64,000 bases of DNA from Microbacterium sp. nov. GSS16 (GTDB taxonomy: Bacteria > Actinomycetota > Actinomycetes > Actinomycetales > Microbacteriaceae), in NCBI RefSeq assembly GCF_028198145.1, contig NZ_CP116338.1:2728001-2792000 (forward strand). The letters run 5' to 3'. Under the pieces are notes generated by a model. That model ran no database searches. It was given only the letters and a program-made list of their open reading frames with translations, and had not been told where the DNA came from. This document shows positions 43,332 through 51,858 of the stretch, piece after piece (position 1 is the stretch's first letter; every line of letters begins with the position of its first letter). The position numbers and the translations under genes are program-made.

Positions 43332-44357
43332 ATGCTACGACTCGTCGGAATCCTCCTCACCGTGCTGTTCGCCATCGCGACGGCGATTCTGGTGTGGCCG
43401 CAGTTCTTCCACCTCGAGCTGACCTTCCCGATCACCCAGATCATCGCCTCCAGGGCAGCGCTCGGCGCCGCGTTCCTGGGCGTCGCGCTGGTCTCCGCGC
43501 TGCTGCTCTTCGCGCGGCCGATGCGCGGCTTCGCGGCCTCGATCCTCATCCTGTCGCTGATCGGAGCAGGATCCATCGGCGTGATCGGCGCCATGCGCGG
43601 ATACGGCTCCGACTCCCTGCCGCAGAAGACCGATGAGGCGGTGCGCGTGCTGTCGTGGAACACGGCGGGTGCGGCAGTGTCGGCCGAGACGATCGCGGGG
43701 GTGATCACCGATCGGCAGATCGACTTCGTGGCGCTGCCCGAGACGTCTGAAGAGGTCGGCGAGCAGATCGCCATCATGATGCGCGACGCGGGCCGTCCGA
43801 TGTGGGTGCACCATGTCAACATCCATCCCGACGTGCCCGACGGCCCGCAGGCCTGGCAGACGACGATCCTGATCTCGGCCGATCTCGGGGCGTACTCGGT
43901 GATCGACTCGTCGCGAGACGGCTCGAGCAACACCGGGTCCGTGCCGAGTGCGGTGGCGATGCCGGTCGACGGCACCGGTCCGACCATCGTCGCCGTGCAC
44001 GCCGTGGCCCCCCGAGAAGACGCCATGTCGCAGTGGCGATCGGATCTGGAGTGGATCGCCGACCAGTGCCCGGAGGGCGAGTTCATCCTCGCCGGCGACT
44101 TCAACGCGACCCTCGATCACATGGCGTCGTTCGGCTCGGAGGGCGGCACCATGGGCCGCTGCGTGGATGCCGCGGCCAGCACCGGCAACGGCATGATCGG
44201 CACATGGCCCGCTGACCTCCCGCGCCTGGCCGGCGCTCCGATCGACCACATCATGTCGAGCCCGGAGTGGAAGGCCACCGGAACCCTCGTGCTCGAGGAG
44301 TCGGGCGGCAGCGACCACCGGGCGGTCATCGCACAGCTGGAGCGGGCCGGCCGGTAG
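43332..44357 (+). CDS. Membrane-anchored endonuclease/exonuclease/phosphatase (EEP) domain protein
   Basis: A 341-residue protein from the ATG at 43332; the longer frame to 42351 lies antisense to the PHP gene. Three membrane segments fill the first 95 residues (about 3-25, 38-62 and 68-88). The EEP domain that follows has VLSWNTAG, a Glu in VALPETSEEV, EFILAGDFNATLDH and a final GGSDHRAVIAQL, the standard catalytic set, facing outside the cell. Likely hydrolyses a phosphodiester or phospholipid outside the membrane; substrate unknown. Confidence 0.85.
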   Translation: MLRLVGILLTVLFAIATAILVWPQFFHLELTFPITQIIASRAALGAAFLGVALVSALLLFARPMRGFAASILILSLIGAGSIGVIGAMRGYGSDSLPQKTDEAVRVLSWNTAGAAVSAETIAGVITDRQIDFVALPETSEEVGEQIAIMMRDAGRPMWVHHVNIHPDVPDGPQAWQTTILISADLGAYSVIDSSRDGSSNTGSVPSAVAMPVDGTGPTIVAVHAVAPREDAMSQWRSDLEWIADQCPEGEFILAGDFNATLDHMASFGSEGGTMGRCVDAAASTGNGMIGTWPADLPRLAGAPIDHIMSSPEWKATGTLVLEESGGSDHRAVIAQLERAGR

Positions 44358-44394
44358 CGGGCATCGTGTCCGCGACGGGTGAGAGGATGGATGC

Positions 44395-45813
44395 ATGACC
44401 AGCGCAGACACCGACGCCGCCGTCGAGACCCCCGCCGAGACTGTCGCAGCGGAGAAGAACCCCCGCAAGCAGCCGTTCCCCCGAGGATTCCTCGACACCA
44501 TCTCGACCGGGTGGGCCGATCGCCCCGAGTCCATGCCCGCCGCACGCGCCCAGGCGCCGTACGCCGCCGCTCGCCGCGCCAAGGTGTCGGCGGCCTTCCC
44601 CGGCAAGCGCCTCGTCGTGCCGGCCGGATCGTTCAAGCAGCGCAGCAACGACACCGACTACCCGTTCCGCGCGCACTCGGCCTTCGTGCATCTGACCGGA
44701 TGGGCGAACGAGTCCGAGCCCGATTCGCTGCTCGTCTTCGAGCCGACCGAGAACGGCCACGACATCACCCTCTACTTCCGCGAGCGCGCCGACCGCACCA
44801 CCAGCGAGTTCTACTCGGATGCCACGATCGGCGAGTTCTGGATCGGGCCGCGCCCGTCGCTCGCCGGCGTCGCCGCCGACCTCGACGTCGCGACCGCTCA
44901 CGTCGACTCCTTCGTCGCCGGAGACGATGACCTCGTCGTCGACGCCGACGAGGAGCTCACCCGCTTCGTCTCCGAGCTGCGTCTCGTGAAGGACGAGTTC
45001 GAGGTCGCCGAGATGCGCCACGCGGTGGCCGTCACGGCATCCGGATTCGACGACATCATCCGCGACTTCGACCGCGCCGTGGCCCACCCTCGCGGGGAGC
45101 GGATCGTCGAGGGCGTGTTCCACCAGCGCGCCCGCAGCGACGGGCACTGGGAGGGCTACGACACCATCGCCGCATCGGGCCACCACGCGTGCTACCTGCA
45201 CTGGACGCGCAACGACGGCGCGGTGGTGCCGGGAGACCTGATCCTCATCGACGCCGGCGTCGAGGTCGACAGCCAGTACACCGCCGACATCACCCGCACC
45301 CTGCCGGTGAACGGAACCTTCTCAGAGGTGCAGCGCCGCGTGTACGAGGTCGTGCTCGAGGCCGCGGACGCCGCATTCGCCGCGGCGAAGCCGGGCGTGA
45401 AGTTCCGCAGCGTGCACGAAGCCGCGATGGAGGTCATCGCCACGCGCACCGCCGAATGGGGCGTGCTGCCTGTGTCGGCCGAAGAGGCTCTCGACGCCGA
45501 CAAGGGCGGCCAGCACCGTCGGTACATGGTGCACGGCACCTCGCACCACCTCGGCATCGACGTGCACGACTGCGCACAGGCGCGGCGGGAGATGTACTAC
45601 GACGGCGTGCTCGAAGAGGGCATGGTCTTCACGATCGAGCCGGGCCTGTACTTCCAGATCGACGATCTCACCGTGCCCGAAGAGCTGCGAGGCATCGGTG
45701 TGCGCATCGAGGACGACATCCTGATGACGGCCGACGGTGCCGTGAACCTCTCGGCTGACATCCCCCGCACGACGGACGACGTCGAGGCGTGGATCGCGCG
45801 GCTGAAGGGCTGA
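44395..45813 (+). CDS. pepP: Xaa-Pro aminopeptidase (M24B, aminopeptidase P)
   Basis: A 472-residue creatinase-fold aminopeptidase. The N-terminal domain (about 60-200) resembles the AMP-binding type of PepP. The C-terminal pita-bread domain has the dimetal ligands: Asp in LILIDAGVEVDSQYTADITRT, His in MVHGTSHHLGIDVHD, Glu in FTIEPGLYF and Glu in GVRIEDDILMT. It removes N-terminal residues that precede proline. The first 25 residues are a low-complexity acidic lead. An inverted repeat follows the stop at 45838-45874. Confidence 0.93.
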   Translation: MTSADTDAAVETPAETVAAEKNPRKQPFPRGFLDTISTGWADRPESMPAARAQAPYAAARRAKVSAAFPGKRLVVPAGSFKQRSNDTDYPFRAHSAFVHLTGWANESEPDSLLVFEPTENGHDITLYFRERADRTTSEFYSDATIGEFWIGPRPSLAGVAADLDVATAHVDSFVAGDDDLVVDADEELTRFVSELRLVKDEFEVAEMRHAVAVTASGFDDIIRDFDRAVAHPRGERIVEGVFHQRARSDGHWEGYDTIAASGHHACYLHWTRNDGAVVPGDLILIDAGVEVDSQYTADITRTLPVNGTFSEVQRRVYEVVLEAADAAFAAAKPGVKFRSVHEAAMEVIATRTAEWGVLPVSAEEALDADKGGQHRRYMVHGTSHHLGIDVHDCAQARREMYYDGVLEEGMVFTIEPGLYFQIDDLTVPEELRGIGVRIEDDILMTADGAVNLSADIPRTTDDVEAWIARLKG

Positions 45814-46121
45814 GCGAGGCCATCCGTCGACGACGGCGAGAACTCGCGGACCTCTCGATCAGCCGCGAGTTCTCTCCCGACGCGAGAGTTGCGTCGCGCG
45901 CGTCGAGATTCGACGATCACGGTGCGGGGAGAAGGGCGCCGCAGGTGCGGAGCGCATTCCGCAATGAGTCGTAACCCGCGCAATGGTGCGTGCGGATGTG
46001 GTTATTGAGCCCGTTCGCCACCTCCCACCATCCGCCTTTCGTTACCGTTTAGTGATTTCTCGAGCTGGTTCCCGGCCCGTATTTTTGTTCGAATGTCTGT
46101 GGCCACGCTCACAATGGAGTC
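45814..46121. other. 308-bp intergenic region before the HNH gene
   Basis: Apart from the hairpin at 45838-45874 I see no gene. The right half is clearly lower in GC than the rest of the window (GTTACCGTTTAGTGATTTCT, TATTTTTGTTCGAA), so promoters for the HNH gene are likely here. GTTCGAA near 46085 resembles half of an actinobacterial LexA (SOS) box, but the second half is missing. Confidence 0.6.
45838..45874 (+). terminator. 12-bp hairpin after pepP
   Basis: GAGAACTCGCGG at 45838-45849 pairs perfectly with CCGCGAGTTCTC at 45863-45874 across a 13-nt loop. It begins 24 bp past the aminopeptidase stop, a plausible terminator, with only a short mixed tail (TCCC). Confidence 0.65.
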
Positions 46122-47606
46122 ATGGCCCTCTTCACCGACATCGACGCCCAGGTCGCTGCGCTGCGCGATCTGTTCGGCGACGATGTGACTCCGGAGGACC
46201 TGCCGGTTCGGATGTCGGCCTTCGGGACGACCGAGTTGGTCGACACGGTGACTGCTGTGGCCACACTCGTGCGCGGCGTCGAACGGATCGGCATCGTCGC
46301 GGCCGGTATCGCCGCCAAACGCTCCCGTCGCGACGCCGGTCAGGACGGGCTCGCGCAAGAACTGGGACACCGCACACCGGCCGCCATGCTGCAGGACATC
46401 ACCGGAGTCAGCAGCACCGAGGCGCAACGGCAGGTGCGCCTCGGCCTTTCCGTGCTCGAGGCTGATCCGTCCCAACCCGGTGGAGATGCCGAGCGGGATT
46501 CGTCGACGCAGTCACGAGATCTGACGGATGTCTCGACAACCGAGACACCGCGACTGCCGTGGCACGCGCCGCTGTCGGCCGCTCTGCTGCGCGGCGCCCT
46601 CTCCCCCGCACAGCACGACGCCATTCAGCGCGGGCTGGGCCACCCTGTGGATGAAGAACACGACACTCACGCGGCGTGGAGCGCGGCGGCGGAGCAGCTG
46701 ATCGCCGACGCCACCGCCCGCACCGTGGAGGAGTTGCGTATCCAGTCCAGGGCGATCCGCGACCAGCTCGATCCGGACGGTGCGGAGCGCCGATTCGCCG
46801 AGCGCTATGAGCGCCGCGCATTCCGACTCTGGACCGACGCGGACGGCGTGGAACGGGGTCGCATCGATTTCGAGGACGACGGTGCCGCGTGGGTGCGAGC
46901 TATCCGCGATGCGGCGCTGCGGCCGCGACGCGGAGGGCCCCGATTCATCGACTCCGCAGAGGTGCGCCGAGGACAGGACCTCGTCGACGATCCTCGTACC
47001 AACGATCAGCTCAGCTACGACCTGCTGTTCGATCTGCTGCGCGCCGGGGCGCTCGCCGACGCGACTGCTGTCTTCGGCACCCGGCAGGCGGCCGTTCGCG
47101 TCGTACGGGTGATCGACTCCGCCGGGCAGCCGATCAGCGCCCGCACGGAAGACTTCAACCACTCGCTGCCGCAGTCGGCCGTCGACCACCGCATCTGCGA
47201 GAGCGGAACTGTGCCGGTCGATGTCGACCCGACCGGCGATCCGCTCAACGTCGGGCGAGAGCACCGCCTCTTCACACCGAAGCAGCGCATCGCTCTGGCG
47301 ATCAGAGATGGCGGATGCCGCTGGCGAGGTTGCGATCGCGCGGCTTCGTACGGCGAAGCCCACCACATCGACGAGTGGCACCGCGATGGTGGTCGTACCG
47401 ATATCGACCGCGGAATCCTGCTCTGCAGACACCACCATATGCAGCTGCATCACGGCGGCTGGCGGATCACACGTGACGGCCGGGATGACTTCCTCCTCCA
47501 CCCGCCGGGACGCCGACCAGCCGTGCCGCTTCCTCCTCGCGCAGCGCTGACAGCTGCCTGGGCCGGCATCGACCCGCCCCCGAAGCGGTTCAGACCCGCG
47601 GCCTGA
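46122..47606 (+). CDS. DUF222 / HNH endonuclease domain protein (13E12-type)
   Basis: A 494-residue protein. The N-terminal DUF222 region (about 1-330) is helical with AGQDGLAQELGHRTPAAMLQ. The C-terminal HNH nuclease has GCRWRGCDRAASYGEAHHID, then DRGILLCRHHHMQLHHGGW, with the paired zinc cysteines and the H-N-H residues. ATG at 46122 with a GGAGTC site. These proteins are numerous in actinobacteria, some within 13E12 repeat families, and are often linked to mobile DNA or SOS response. Here it is a single intact copy. Convergent with the alpha/beta hydrolase gene. Confidence 0.88.
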   Translation: MALFTDIDAQVAALRDLFGDDVTPEDLPVRMSAFGTTELVDTVTAVATLVRGVERIGIVAAGIAAKRSRRDAGQDGLAQELGHRTPAAMLQDITGVSSTEAQRQVRLGLSVLEADPSQPGGDAERDSSTQSRDLTDVSTTETPRLPWHAPLSAALLRGALSPAQHDAIQRGLGHPVDEEHDTHAAWSAAAEQLIADATARTVEELRIQSRAIRDQLDPDGAERRFAERYERRAFRLWTDADGVERGRIDFEDDGAAWVRAIRDAALRPRRGGPRFIDSAEVRRGQDLVDDPRTNDQLSYDLLFDLLRAGALADATAVFGTRQAAVRVVRVIDSAGQPISARTEDFNHSLPQSAVDHRICESGTVPVDVDPTGDPLNVGREHRLFTPKQRIALAIRDGGCRWRGCDRAASYGEAHHIDEWHRDGGRTDIDRGILLCRHHHMQLHHGGWRITRDGRDDFLLHPPGRRPAVPLPPRAALTAAWAGIDPPPKRFRPAA

Positions 47607-47769
47607 GGATGCGTCCTCAGCGGTCCATGATCTCCTCCCGGCGGGGGTGGCATCAGTGACGGCTCGGCGCGCGTCCGATGCACTCAGCGCAACCTGGACC
47701 CATCCGGTACCCTCGGCGCACTAAGTGGGACCGCGACGTGCTTAGCGCAAACCCGACCTACTCAAAGCG

Positions 47770-47840
47770 CCTCGACGCACTCGCGCAACCTCGACGCACT
47801 CGCGCAACTTCGACGCACTCGGCTCAACCTCGACGCATCC
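47770..47840. repeat. 19-bp tandem repeat in a convergent gap
   Basis: CCTCGACGCACTCGCGCAA occurs twice exactly (47770-47788 and 47789-47807), then once changed to 20 bp (47808-47827), then as a 13-bp partial. Weaker related pieces (GCACTCAGCGCAACC) lie further left from about 47680. The gap separates convergent genes. Confidence 0.8.
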
Positions 47841-47864
47841 AGCACTGTCCGGCGCGACTACGCG

Positions 47865-48530
47865 TCAGTGGCGCTCGACCTCGTCGATGAACGCCACCAC
47901 CAACGGCGCCAGACCCGCGCCGACGACGTCAGCCGTCCGCTTGACGCCCTTGACCTCGAACGAGTGCCCACCACCGTCGATCCACGTGATCCGGGCATCC
48001 CGACACGACGCCACAGCCCCCTCCAGCTGCGACAGCGGCTGCACGAACGGGTCGTTCGTGCCCTCCACGAACAGCTGGGGCGCATGCACGGCGGGCAGAT
48101 GCTCGACCCTCGGCTTCTCCGGCCTGCCGGGCGGATGCAGCGGGTACCCGAGGTACACGAGCCCATCCACGTCGAGACCGTCCGCGACAGCCATCGACGC
48201 CATCCTGCCGCCGTACGACTTGCCGCACGCCCAGATCCCGGCCTCGGGGCGCTCGGAACGGATCGACGCCACCACGGCTCGCCAGGTGAGCACGGCGTGC
48301 GCGGCGGGGCCGGGCATCCGCCGACCCGCCTCCACGTAGGGGAAGTTGAATCTCAGAGTCGTGAACCCCGCGTCACGCAGCGCCGCGGCGAATCCGACCA
48401 GGAAGGGATGATCCATGCCCGCACCGGCGCCGTGCGCGATCGCGATGACACCGCGCGACTCGCCATCCGGCTCCTCCCACGCCGTCGTCACCGACGCTGC
48501 GCCGGACGGCAGATCCACCGCTACGGACAT
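47865..48530 (-). CDS. Alpha/beta hydrolase (KANL3/Tex30-like)
   Basis: A 221-residue hydrolase of the short KANL3/Tex30-type family. The nucleophile serine lies in GKSYGGRMAS, the acid aspartate in FVEGTNDPFVQP and the histidine in IDGGGHSFEV; an early HGAGAGMDHPF loop forms the oxyanion hole. Cytoplasmic; substrate unknown. Its ATG overlaps the stop of the gene upstream by one base (TGATG), and that gene overlaps the next, so three genes form one translationally coupled unit. Confidence 0.85.
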   Translation of the reverse strand: MSVAVDLPSGAASVTTAWEEPDGESRGVIAIAHGAGAGMDHPFLVGFAAALRDAGFTTLRFNFPYVEAGRRMPGPAAHAVLTWRAVVASIRSERPEAGIWACGKSYGGRMASMAVADGLDVDGLVYLGYPLHPPGRPEKPRVEHLPAVHAPQLFVEGTNDPFVQPLSQLEGAVASCRDARITWIDGGGHSFEVKGVKRTADVVGAGLAPLVVAFIDEVERH

Positions 48531-48937
48531 CAGACGCTCCGCGCGAACGGAAGGCGAACGACCTCACCGCGCCGCGCGCGCCGCAGCGCGAACAGCACGA
48601 CCACGAGGTGCACGACGCACACGAGCACGTACAGCAGCAGCGGGATGGCGTGCGGCAGAAAGCCGGGTGCAGGAGCGCTCGACTGCGTCATCCGCACGAG
48701 CCCCAAGCTCAACTGCACGAGCAGCAGCGCCGTCGACACGATCAGGAAGAGCCGCCCCCACGAGCGCGCGAGAGCCCCGTTCCTCTTCGCCAGCGGACCC
48801 TGTCGCGACAGCGACCCGTAGGCCGCGATCATTCCACCGCCGGCTCCCAGAGATCCGAGGAACGGGACCGGAAGCAACACGAGCAGCCCCAGCGCCCACG
48901 CCGAAGCGCCCGTCGCCTGGCCACTCGAACCCGTCAT
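48530..48937 (-). CDS. Membrane protein of unknown function
   Basis: A 135-residue protein with about three membrane segments (near 14-40, 62-82 and 95-118) and a basic tail (RRARRGEVVRLPF). I do not recognise a family. It overlaps the gene above (ATGA) and the hydrolase gene below (TGATG), which argues it is a real gene and co-translated with both. Confidence 0.65.
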   Translation of the reverse strand: MTGSSGQATGASAWALGLLVLLPVPFLGSLGAGGGMIAAYGSLSRQGPLAKRNGALARSWGRLFLIVSTALLLVQLSLGLVRMTQSSAPAPGFLPHAIPLLLYVLVCVVHLVVVLFALRRARRGEVVRLPFARSV

Positions 48938-49989
48938 CGCGGGTCGGTCGGATTCGACAGGTCGCTGCCGACTCCGGGCTTCGGCGCCGCGGGGATGCCC
49001 GGAGCCGGATCAGCCGGGCTGGCGGGTCCGTCGATGCCGGGCTCCGCCCCAGGGAGGGGCGGCTTCGGAGGAACGACCGGCCCGCCGGTCGAGCCGGGAG
49101 CAGGGTCGGATCCGGGAGCAGGGTCGGATCCGGGAGCAGGGTCGGATCCGGGAGCAGGGTCGGATCCGGGAGCAGGGTCGGATCCGGGAGCAGAGCCCGG
49201 ACCGGGAGCAGAGCCCGGACCAGGAGCGGGGTCGGACCCGGGAACGGGGTCGATGCCCGGAGCAGGAGAAGAACCAGAGGCGGGATCCGAACCCGGCGCA
49301 GGAGACGCACCGGGCGCCGGATCTGAACCAGGGGCGGGATCCGAACCCGGCGCAGGAGACGCACCAGGCGCAGGATCAGCGACGGGAGCAGGATCAGCGA
49401 CAGGCTGCGGCGACGGAGACATCGGTCCACGCGGAGCAGCGGAATCGGTCTGCCCCGTCGGCGGAACGCGCTCGCCGTACCGCGGCGGCTCGCTGAGGTC
49501 GACCGGCGGACGAACCGTCTGCGGCCGCTCGGGTCCCACGACGCCTCGCGCCTTCGTCAGCGACGCCGGCTGCACCCGCACCTCGTAGTGGTCGGCGAGC
49601 ATCTGCATCATGCTCGCGAAGTCGCGACGACGGCGCACGATCGAGTACGTCACCAGGCTCATGATCATGCCCAGCGCCACACCGATGAGCAGAAAGCCGA
49701 GGAAGAGCGAGATCGGGGCATCCGGGGTGCCGAACAGCATCACAGCCGACAGCAGCAGACCGATCAGCACGCCGTTGGTCGCGCCCGACCGCGCGGCGGC
49801 CGCGTATCCGAGCTTGCCGGTCACGCGCTCGACCGTGCGCACACCCTCGCCGACGATGGCGATGTCACGCGCGGGCACCTCGCCCGCGATCAGCTTCGAG
49901 ACGATCTTCTGGGCGGCCTCGTAGTCCTTCGTCGAGGCGATCACCTCGCCGAGATCGGTGCCTTTTCCCGGTCGATTCAGCATGCTCAT
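48934..49989 (-). CDS. General-stress-protein-17M-like membrane protein with Pro/Ala/Gly/Ser/Asp repeat tail
   Basis: A 351-residue protein from the ATG at 49989; ATG 49983 and a longer frame to 50025 are alternatives. Residues about 10-60 form the domain seen in general stress protein 17M (VIASTKDYEAAQKIVSKLI, RDIAIVGEGVRTVERVTG). Two membrane segments follow (about 75-115). From about 145 on it is a proline-rich tail with PAPGSD-type units; five of these come from exact 18-bp DNA repeats at 49097-49186. The tail could span the wall or be cytoplasmic. Stop overlaps the next gene (ATGA). Confidence 0.75.
   Translation of the reverse strand: MSMLNRPGKGTDLGEVIASTKDYEAAQKIVSKLIAGEVPARDIAIVGEGVRTVERVTGKLGYAAAARSGATNGVLIGLLLSAVMLFGTPDAPISLFLGFLLIGVALGMIMSLVTYSIVRRRRDFASMMQMLADHYEVRVQPASLTKARGVVGPERPQTVRPPVDLSEPPRYGERVPPTGQTDSAAPRGPMSPSPQPVADPAPVADPAPGASPAPGSDPAPGSDPAPGASPAPGSDPASGSSPAPGIDPVPGSDPAPGPGSAPGPGSAPGSDPAPGSDPAPGSDPAPGSDPAPGSDPAPGSTGGPVVPPKPPLPGAEPGIDGPASPADPAPGIPAAPKPGVGSDLSNPTDPR
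49097..49186. repeat. Five exact 18-bp coding repeats
   Basis: GGAGCAGGGTCGGATCCG repeats five times without a change, in frame, encoding one PAPGSD hexapeptide each on the minus strand. Further degenerate units lie on both sides. Identity between copies suggests recent expansion by slippage. Confidence 0.9.
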
Positions 49990-50065
49990 CCGGCCATTGT
50001 CCCATCGACCCCTATGCGCCGTCACCCGCCCGGCCCACAGCGGCCCCGCGGACTACGCTTGACGC

Positions 50066-51325
50066 GTGAGCACACAACGGGTCTTCGTCGCACGTCTGGC
50101 AGGATGCGCCGTCTTCGACCCCGTGGGCGATCGACTCGGCAAGGTGCGCGACGTCGTCATCGTGTACCGCAAGACGGCCTCCCCGCGCGTGATCGGGCTC
50201 GTCATCGAGATCCCCGGACGCCGGCACGTGTTCCTCTCGATAGGCCGGGTGACGTCGATCCGAGCGGGTCAGGTCATCAGCACCGGTCTGATCAACGTGC
50301 GCCGCTTCCAGCCGCGCCCCGGCGAGGTGCGCGTCGTCGCCGAGTTCCTCGGCCGCCGGGTCAGCCTCGTCGACGGCGGAACCACGGCCGTCGTAGAGGA
50401 CGTCGCGATCGAGCAGGATCGCCACGGCGAATGGGGCATCACCCAGCTGTTCCTGCGCAAGGCGAAGACGAGCGCATCGCCCTTCGCCAAGGGGCCGACC
50501 ACATTCGCGGCATGGAACGAGGTCGCCGAGCTGCGAGAGCCGGGAGAAGCCCAGTCCGCCGAGCAGCTCGTCGCCACCTACTCCGAGCTGCACGCCGCCG
50601 ACCTCGCCACCACCCTGCTCGACCTCCCGCAGGAGCGCCGCATCGAGGTCGCCGAGGAGCTGCCCGACGAGCGGCTCGCCGACGCGCTCGAGGAGATGCC
50701 CGAAGACGACCAGGTCGGCATCCTCGATCGGCTGGGCGACGAACGCGCCGCCGACGTGCTCGACGAGATGGAGCCCGACGACGCGGCCGACCTGCTCGCC
50801 CAGCTGCCCCCGGAACGACTCGAGCACCTGCTCACCCTGATGGACCCGGAGGAGGCGGAGGACGTCAGGAATCTGCTGCGCTACGGCGCCGACACCGCCG
50901 GCGGTCTGATGACCCCCGAGCCGATCATCCTGTCGGCCGACGCGACCGTCGCCGAGGCGCTGGCGCTCATCCGACGCCACGAGCTGCACCCGGCCTTGGC
51001 CGCGGCCGTGTTCGTCACGCTGCCGCCCTTCGAGACGCCGACGGGGCGGCTGCTCGGCGTCGTGCACTTCCAGAAGATGCTGCGCTATCCCCCGCACGAG
51101 CGGCTCGGGGCGATCCTCGACGAGTCCGTCGAGCCCGTCGCCGTCACCGCCTCGGCGGCCGAGGTCGCGCGCATGCTCGCCAGCTACGACCTCGTCTCGC
51201 TGCCCGTGATCGACAGCGCGCATCGTCTGGTGGGCGCGATCAGCGTCGACGACGTGCTCGACTACCTGCTGCCCGATGACTGGCGAACCCACGACGCCGA
51301 CGAGCCGACGGCGGGCGCCCGATGA
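50066..51325 (+). CDS. MgtE_N/CBS domain protein without a transport domain
   Basis: A 419-residue soluble protein. Residues 1-130 form two PRC-barrel-like beta units (VFDPVGDRLGKVRDVVIV and VEDVAIEQDRHGEWGITQLFL). The MgtE_N superhelix (about 165-280) shows the acidic DLPQERR, EEMPEDDQ, EMEPDDAADLL repeats that bind Mg2+ in MgtE, and a CBS pair follows (about 285-405). The membrane channel of real MgtE is absent, so it is probably a sensor or regulator. GTG start. Its stop overlaps the DUF1003 start (ATGA). Matches Rv1232c in my memory. Confidence 0.87.
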   Translation: MSTQRVFVARLAGCAVFDPVGDRLGKVRDVVIVYRKTASPRVIGLVIEIPGRRHVFLSIGRVTSIRAGQVISTGLINVRRFQPRPGEVRVVAEFLGRRVSLVDGGTTAVVEDVAIEQDRHGEWGITQLFLRKAKTSASPFAKGPTTFAAWNEVAELREPGEAQSAEQLVATYSELHAADLATTLLDLPQERRIEVAEELPDERLADALEEMPEDDQVGILDRLGDERAADVLDEMEPDDAADLLAQLPPERLEHLLTLMDPEEAEDVRNLLRYGADTAGGLMTPEPIILSADATVAEALALIRRHELHPALAAAVFVTLPPFETPTGRLLGVVHFQKMLRYPPHERLGAILDESVEPVAVTASAAEVARMLASYDLVSLPVIDSAHRLVGAISVDDVLDYLLPDDWRTHDADEPTAGAR

Positions 51326-51858
51326 TGGCGCGCACCTCGCGCACCGCGCGCCTCGACACCCCTGGCACCCGCGGGGTCACCCGCACACAGACGCCCTCGC
51401 GCGACCGGTTCGGCCGCTTCACCGAGTGGGTCGCCCGCGCGATGGGCACCCCGACCTTCCTCACGATCCTCACGCTCTTCTGCGCGCTCTGGATCGGATA
51501 CACGATGCTGGCGGAGCAGAACGGGTGGTGGCGTTTCGACTCAGCCGCCCTCGGCTTCACCGCACTCACGCTGATCCTTTCGCTGCAGGCCTCGTACGCC
51601 GCACCGCTCATCCTGCTCGCGCAGAACCGACAGGACGACCGCGACCGCGTGCAGATCGAGCAGGATCGTCAGCGCGCCGAGCGCAACCTCGCCGACACCG
51701 AGTACCTCGCCCGCGAGATCGTCGCCCTGCGCATGGCCCTCGAAGAGCGCTCGAACCAGCAGATCACGCGCGACGTGCTGCGGCAGGACCTGAAGGCGCT
51801 GCTCGCCGACCTGGGCGACGACGAGCGCGCGGTGGAGGGCAGCCATGACGCTCGCTGA
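51322..51858 (+). CDS. DUF1003 membrane protein
   Basis: A 178-residue protein of the DUF1003 family: a basic N-terminus ending in RFGRFTEWVARAMGTPTFL, two membrane segments (about 46-66 and 85-105) with FDSAALGFTALTLILSLQASYAAPLILLAQNRQ, then a charged helical C-terminus (DRDRVQIEQDRQRAERNL). Function unknown. It overlaps the genes before and after (4 and 14 nt), so the MgtE_N protein, this protein and Mrp are co-translated. Confidence 0.87.
   Translation: MMARTSRTARLDTPGTRGVTRTQTPSRDRFGRFTEWVARAMGTPTFLTILTLFCALWIGYTMLAEQNGWWRFDSAALGFTALTLILSLQASYAAPLILLAQNRQDDRDRVQIEQDRQRAERNLADTEYLAREIVALRMALEERSNQQITRDVLRQDLKALLADLGDDERAVEGSHDAR

Noticed and set aside
46080..46095. LexA/SOS box before the DUF222-HNH gene
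   Set aside because: Only one half (GTTCGAA) is present; the matching half at the right distance is missing.
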